The notes under the pieces: generated by a model
What the model was told of the DNA's origin: nothing
The model's input: the letters and a program-made list of their open reading frames with translations, nothing else
Databases searched by the model: none
Made by a program: the position numbers and the translations under genes
DNA from: Gammaproteobacteria bacterium
Lineage (GTDB): Bacteria; Pseudomonadota; Gammaproteobacteria; Steroidobacterales; Woeseiaceae
Direction of reading: 5' to 3'
Assembly (NCBI GenBank): GCA_024639825.1
Contig: JAHEGH010000005.1
Coordinates: 1 to 56,018, forward strand
Length of the DNA stretch: 56,018 nt
Part shown: positions 52,457-56,018 of the stretch, piece by piece
Layout of the letters: the number at the start of each line of letters is the position of its first letter
Position numbering within the stretch: the stretch's first letter is position 1

Positions 52457-53400
52457 CGCCTGCCCGCATTGTTACCAGCGATGCCGCTGGTATTGAGTTG
52501 GCGATCAATGCGCTGCAGCGCGGCGCAGCCATTGGCATGCCCACAGAAACCGTTTACGGGTTGGCGGCGGACGCCAGCAATCCCAATGCCGTCGCTTCGA
52601 TTTATGCCATTAAGGGTCGGCCCAACTTCAATCCGCTGATAGCCCACGTTGCCTCGATTGCAATGGCGCGTAGCGAGGGCGTCATGGATAAGCGCGCCGA
52701 GGCTCTGGCCGCTGCTTTCTGGCCCGGTCCATTGACGCTCGTGTTGCCGGTTGCCGCTAATGGACGCACTTGCGAGCTTGCTCGGGCGGGGTTAAACACC
52801 ATTGCCGTGCGCGTACCCTCACATCCCGTTGCCCAGGCACTACTCACGCGAATGCAAGGGCCACTTGCGGCGCCGTCCGCTAACCCGTCCGGAAAACTGA
52901 GTCCCACCCGTGCGACTGAGGTCGCTGCCGAGCTCGGAGATGCGGTAGAGCTTGTGCTCGACGGTGGACCTTGCGCAGCGGGGATTGAGTCAAGCATCGT
53001 GGCGATATTGCCAGACGCCGCTCCGGTACTGCTGCGACCCGGGGCAGTCGCGCGAGACCAGATTGAGTCGATTACAGGGCCGCTCGCCAAACCATCAGGC
53101 ACGGGTATAACAGCCCCTGGGCAGTTGCAGTCGCATTACGCGCCGCGGGCCAGGCTGCGTCTCAACGCAGAGCACGCCGAGCCGGACGAATTATTGTTGG
53201 GATTTGGTCCACAAGCACCGATCGGCGCGGCTAACTTGTCGGTGTCAGGTGATTTGACTGAGGCCGCGGCTAATCTCTATCAGCGACTCCGCCAACTGGA
53301 TGCGTCCGGTGCGCGGAAAATAGCGGTGATGCGAGTACCCTGCGAAGGTCTGGGCGAAGCCATAAACGATCGATTGCAGCGCGCCGCTGCGCCTCGCTGA
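52453..53400 (+). CDS. L-threonylcarbamoyladenylate synthase (Sua5 type)
   Basis: The enzyme makes threonylcarbamoyl-AMP, the first step of t6A37 tRNA modification. The 315-residue protein has a YrdC domain (GMPTETVYGLAADASN near residues 28-43, KGRPNFNPL, SANPSGKLSPT, and LDGGPCAAGIESSIV) followed by the C-terminal Sua5 domain after SHYAPRARL. It is therefore the long Sua5 form rather than the short TsaC of enterics. It begins in an ATGA overlap with pyrC and ends nine bases from the convergent amidohydrolase. Confidence 0.95.
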   Translation: MTPARIVTSDAAGIELAINALQRGAAIGMPTETVYGLAADASNPNAVASIYAIKGRPNFNPLIAHVASIAMARSEGVMDKRAEALAAAFWPGPLTLVLPVAANGRTCELARAGLNTIAVRVPSHPVAQALLTRMQGPLAAPSANPSGKLSPTRATEVAAELGDAVELVLDGGPCAAGIESSIVAILPDAAPVLLRPGAVARDQIESITGPLAKPSGTGITAPGQLQSHYAPRARLRLNAEHAEPDELLLGFGPQAPIGAANLSVSGDLTEAAANLYQRLRQLDASGARKIAVMRVPCEGLGEAINDRLQRAAAPR

Positions 53401-53409
53401 GACGCTGGC

Positions 53410-55146
53410 CTACCTCTCGTAGACCACATCTCCATCCATAACCGTTACGACTACCTCGGTCCTGTGAATGTCGTATGCATCGACTTCAAAGATATCCTGA
53501 TTGAGCACCACGAGATCCGCTTTCTTGCCGATCTCGATTGACCCGATCTGATCTTCCATGTGCAGCTGGTACGCCGCATCGATCGTAAACCCGCGAACCA
53601 GCGATTCGACACTGAGGCGTTCAGACTCGCGTGGCTGCACAGGCGCGTCCGGTTCGCCGTATTCCTGGCGCGTGTGGCCCATTTCGATCTGCACAATTGG
53701 CGAAAGACCCAGGGTCCCCGCACCGCTGGCCGGAAAATCGCTGCCGAAGGTCAGGCGAGCACCAGAGTCTTCAAGGCTTTTATAGCGCCAGAAGCGGTTG
53801 AACTGATCTTCGCTCACGAACTGCCGGCCATAGGTGTCGTAGGAGGCCCAGAGCGGCGTGCTCTGCGCGACAACATCGAGCTCTCCGAAGCGTGGCACGT
53901 CCTGGTCGGTGATGACCTGAACGTGACAAATGGCATACCTCGTTTGGCTCTCGGGATGCGCCTCGCGGGCGACCTCGATCGCATTCAGTGTCTCGTGGAT
54001 GGCACGCTCACCCAGGGCATGCACGTGCACGTCCATATTGCGCGAGGCAGCATCGACAATCATGTGCGTCATCTGCTCTTCGGTGAATACGGTCTCGCCC
54101 GAGTTGCCGGGTTCGCCCTGGTAGTCCTCGAACATGGCCGCGGTGCGGCCCTCTACCGTGCCATCGTTCGGTATCTTGAGCGTATTGTAGTGGTAACGCT
54201 CACCCTTCAGTTTGCTGCGCCACAGCTCTGCGGTATCAACTGCGGTGAGGTACTCTTCCTGCGTCTCCGGTCGCGACGAGCCAACAAGTCGGATAGTGAG
54301 GTCGCCATTTGCCTCGATACTGTCGAGGATATGTTTGACCGACTCGACACCGGTGTTCTCAATAATGCCGGCATCGAACGCCGACGTGACGCCATAGCGG
54401 TTCATGATGTCGACAATGAGGCCGGTGCCCGTTACGACGCTCTCGACAGTGATCGCATCAAGTGCATCCATAGCCATGCCGGCCGTGCCCTCAAGCAGGT
54501 AGCCGGTAGCATCACCGTTGGCGTCGCGTTTGTAATAACTATAGCCCGGCACCGGATCCGCAGTGTCCTGGGTAATATTGAGAGCCCGGAGTGCTGCTGT
54601 ATTTGCCCAGGCGGCGTGGAAGCCCTCGTCCATTATCAACACGGGCCTGTCGGGTTCGACGGCGTCAATCAACTGACGAGTCGGGCCAACCGGACCAAAT
54701 GTGGTGGCCAGGAAGCCGTAGCCGAAAAGCAGTTCGGCATCTTGATTTGCCTCGGCGTACTCGGCAATCGCCTCGACCCAGTCGTCGACGGTTCCCCAGG
54801 TGTCGAGCGATAATGCCGTAGCATAGGCGCCACCGGCGACAGGGTGTGCATGCGCGTCGATGAATCCAGGAAGCAGCAGCTGTCCGCCAAGATCCATGAC
54901 CCTGGTTGTACTTCCTATCAATCCTGTTGCGCCGGGCCCATTCCCCACGTAGACGATCGTATCGTCACGAACGACCACGGCCTCAGCCCATGGCATCTGT
55001 TCGTCAAGCGTGTAAACCCTGGCATTCAAGAAGGCCAGGTCACCGTAGGCGGCTGTGTCTTCCTTCTGCTCTGAACAGGCAGTAGCCAGAAGTGCCGTTA
55101 GCAGTGTGACAAAAAGCAGCGGGCGGTTGGCGCGTACTGGCGGCAT
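53410..55146 (-). CDS. Exported lipoprotein amidohydrolase (YtcJ/Amidohydro_3 type)
   Basis: The 578-residue protein has a signal peptide with a lipobox-like ATAC (cysteine at about 24), followed by an amidohydrolase domain: LLLPGFIDAHAHPV (metal motif, about residues 94-107), VHVHALGERAIHETLNAI in the middle, and GSDFPASGAG and LVVLNQDIF near the C-terminus. Family members hydrolyse N-substituted or cyclic amides with metals; the substrate cannot be inferred. It follows rpiA after nine bases and is probably co-transcribed. Confidence 0.9.
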   Translation of the reverse strand: MPPVRANRPLLFVTLLTALLATACSEQKEDTAAYGDLAFLNARVYTLDEQMPWAEAVVVRDDTIVYVGNGPGATGLIGSTTRVMDLGGQLLLPGFIDAHAHPVAGGAYATALSLDTWGTVDDWVEAIAEYAEANQDAELLFGYGFLATTFGPVGPTRQLIDAVEPDRPVLIMDEGFHAAWANTAALRALNITQDTADPVPGYSYYKRDANGDATGYLLEGTAGMAMDALDAITVESVVTGTGLIVDIMNRYGVTSAFDAGIIENTGVESVKHILDSIEANGDLTIRLVGSSRPETQEEYLTAVDTAELWRSKLKGERYHYNTLKIPNDGTVEGRTAAMFEDYQGEPGNSGETVFTEEQMTHMIVDAASRNMDVHVHALGERAIHETLNAIEVAREAHPESQTRYAICHVQVITDQDVPRFGELDVVAQSTPLWASYDTYGRQFVSEDQFNRFWRYKSLEDSGARLTFGSDFPASGAGTLGLSPIVQIEMGHTRQEYGEPDAPVQPRESERLSVESLVRGFTIDAAYQLHMEDQIGSIEIGKKADLVVLNQDIFEVDAYDIHRTEVVVTVMDGDVVYER

Positions 55147-55155
55147 TGCGTCAGA

Positions 55156-55815
55156 CTAGGTACGCATTTCGCGGACGCCGGTGTCATCAGCAATCAACAG
55201 GACATCGGCAGGTCGTTGGGCAAACAGGCCAACCGTGACCACACCAGGGATACGGTTGATACGTGCTTCCATATCGATAGGGTTGGCGATCTGCAGGTTG
55301 TGAACGTCCAGAATGTGGTTGCCATTGTCCGTTATAAAGCCTTCACGCCAGATTGGCTGACCGCGCATCTTGAGCATGCGGCGCGCGACAAGTTCCTGGG
55401 CCATTGGCAGCACTTCTATCGGCAACGGGAATGCGCCGAGCATGCCAACCAGTTTCGAATCGTCGACGATGCAAACGAAGCGTCGCGCAGCCTCCGCCAG
55501 GACTTTCTCCCGGGTAAGGGCACCGCCGCCACCCTTGATGAGCTGCAGATGCTTGTTGCTCTCATCAGCACCATCAATGTACAAATCGATGTCACCGGTC
55601 TCGTTGAGCGTGAGCACTTCGAAGCCCTGCTCCTCGAGGAGCTTGGTCGATGCCCTCGAGCTCGATACCACCCGGTCTATCAGATTGCGCACCTCGGGCA
55701 GCATTTCGATGAGGCAGTTGACAGTCGAACCGGTCCCGACACCCAGTGTCGTACCCGGCTGGATGAACTGCATAGCCGCCCTGGCGACTGCGCGTTTTTT
55801 CTCGATTGCGTCCAT
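55156..55815 (-). CDS. rpiA: Ribose-5-phosphate isomerase A
   Basis: RpiA interconverts ribose- and ribulose-5-phosphate. The 219-residue protein has the E. coli length, GVGTGSTVNCLIE (about 25-37), SSSRAST, DLYIDGADES (about 79-88) and KGGGGALTREK (about 94-104) with the catalytic aspartates and lysine. ATG 55815 is supported by family start. Confidence 0.98.
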   Translation of the reverse strand: MDAIEKKRAVARAAMQFIQPGTTLGVGTGSTVNCLIEMLPEVRNLIDRVVSSSRASTKLLEEQGFEVLTLNETGDIDLYIDGADESNKHLQLIKGGGGALTREKVLAEAARRFVCIVDDSKLVGMLGAFPLPIEVLPMAQELVARRMLKMRGQPIWREGFITDNGNHILDVHNLQIANPIDMEARINRIPGVVTVGLFAQRPADVLLIADDTGVREMRT

Positions 55816-55823
55816 AGCTGCGT

Positions 55824-55829
55824 ACTATA
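55824..55829 (-). promoter_or_regulatory. -10-like box directly before rpiA
   Basis: On the minus strand TATAGT ends eight bases before the ATG, with no Shine-Dalgarno sequence between. The -35 region is weak. It predicts a leaderless or nearly leaderless transcript. Confidence 0.45.
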
Positions 55830-55886
55830 GTCAAAATATCGCGCGTTTCACATCGGAACAGCGCACAGTTTGGGGTCCTGCAAATG

Positions 55887-55914
55887 AAAAGAGCCCGCCA
55901 AGGCGGGCTCTTTT
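55887..55914 (-). terminator. Terminator of the lysine-rich gene, bidirectional shape
   Basis: Thirteen-base arms AAAAGAGCCCGCC and GGCGGGCTCTTTT flank a two-base centre. On the minus strand it lies 41 bases after the stop of the lysine-rich gene and before rpiA, and ends in TTTT. Confidence 0.9.
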
Positions 55915-55955
55915 GCTTGCTTTGGAAGAAGGCCTCTTCCGAAGCGACGGACTAA

Positions 55956-56018
55956 CTACCGTTTCTTGCGGGTAGCTTTCTTCTTCGTCTTACGCTTGGC
56001 TACTTTCTTCTTAGCCTT
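55956..56018 (-). CDS. C-terminal tail of a lysine-rich (histone H1-like) protein, partial
   Basis: The last 20 codons of a minus-strand gene are inside the window. They encode an almost purely basic tail (KAKKKVAKRKTKKKATRKKR) and the frame is the only one open to the window edge; a clear terminator follows. Such K/A/T-rich tails are seen on bacterial histone H1-like and AlgP/HU-tail proteins that bind DNA. The rest of the protein is outside the window, so the family is inference. Confidence 0.6.
   Translation of the reverse strand, partial: KAKKKVAKRKTKKKATRKKR

Noticed and set aside
53560-54813. 417-codon plus-strand frame opposite the amidohydrolase
   Set aside because: Antisense to a gene with clear metal motifs and lipoprotein signal; the translation has no family features.
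1-56018. Insertion sequences, prophage, CRISPR arrays, integrons or defence genes
   Set aside because: No transposase, integrase, repeat-spacer pattern or restriction/abortive-infection gene was found on either strand.

Overview
The window (about 56 kb, GC-rich) is a stretch of gammaproteobacterial chromosome and is almost entirely core housekeeping DNA. The evidence is a complete division and cell wall (dcw) cluster ending in ftsZ-lpxC, a bacterial type A RNase P RNA next to rsmI and mraZ, the holA-nadD-rsfS-rlmH block, maf-rng-yhdP-tldD, the divergent darP/pmbA pair, coq7 and a CRP/Vfr-type regulator. MurE carries the diaminopimelate signature and LpxC is present, so the cell is a meso-DAP, LPS-bearing Gram-negative. 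The genus cannot be fixed from sequence alone; a lineage outside the Enterobacterales, nearer the marine Woeseia/Steroidobacter/Chromatiales side, is an inference. No insertion sequence, prophage, integron, CRISPR array or defence island was seen.

Layout. 1-2780: the N-terminal part of an LpoA/LppC-type lipoprotein (-), divergent rsmI (+), then a small accessory pair (-) of an isoprenylcysteine-methyltransferase-like membrane enzyme and a MarR regulator with two matching palindromic operators, back to back with rnpB (+). 2783-3209: a long intergenic region with a REP-like palindrome, the mra promoter and three MraZ boxes. 3210-21838: mraZ-rsmH-ftsL-ftsI-murE-murF-mraY-murD-ftsW-murG-murC-murB-ddl-ftsQ-ftsA-ftsZ-lpxC; most junctions are 4-base stop/start overlaps, so peptidoglycan precursor synthesis and the divisome are translated as one coupled unit. 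21888-24083: a SulP transporter carrying both STAS and cyclic-nucleotide-binding-like domains. 24143-29731: hisI (-), then cysS-sufE-yidD-membrane protein and Trm112-holA-nadD. 29794-38832: rsfS-rlmH-maf-rng-yhdP-nitrilase-tldD. 38833-39457: a palindrome, a 56-codon small gene with a strong ribosome binding site, a terminator and a small two-helix membrane protein gene. 39473-42680 (-): an AAA+/FHA ATPase, purK, purE and a half-length DarP. 42733-50193: pmbA, yihY (-), purC (-), djlA, rpe, crp (-), coq7 (-), and a DUF481 outer-membrane protein. 50226-51316: rplM-rpsI-tRNA-Gln with a strong promoter and terminator. 51401-56018: pyrC-sua5, then (-) a lipoprotein amidohydrolase, rpiA and the C-terminal tail of a lysine-rich protein.

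How the genes work together. The dcw operon supplies UDP-MurNAc-pentapeptide, lipid I/II and the FtsL/I/W/Q/A/Z division proteins; the boundary lipoprotein resembles the activator of a peptidoglycan synthase; lpxC commits to lipid A. tldD and pmbA encode the two halves of the TldD/TldE protease and lie about 4 kb apart around the new small ORF. purE, purK and purC are nearby members of de novo purine synthesis, pyrC of pyrimidine synthesis, and rpe/rpiA of the pentose phosphate pathway.

The less ordinary points are the small peptide gene beside tldD, the truncated DarP, the MarR operators abutting the rnpB promoter, several genes whose -10 box lies only 6-10 bases upstream of the start codon without a Shine-Dalgarno sequence, two large perfect palindromes, and absence of the shape genes (mrdAB, mreBCD) at the junction where they often sit. 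I found no convincing entirely new multi-gene system; the small-ORF/TldD neighbourhood is the best candidate for something undescribed, and it is speculative.
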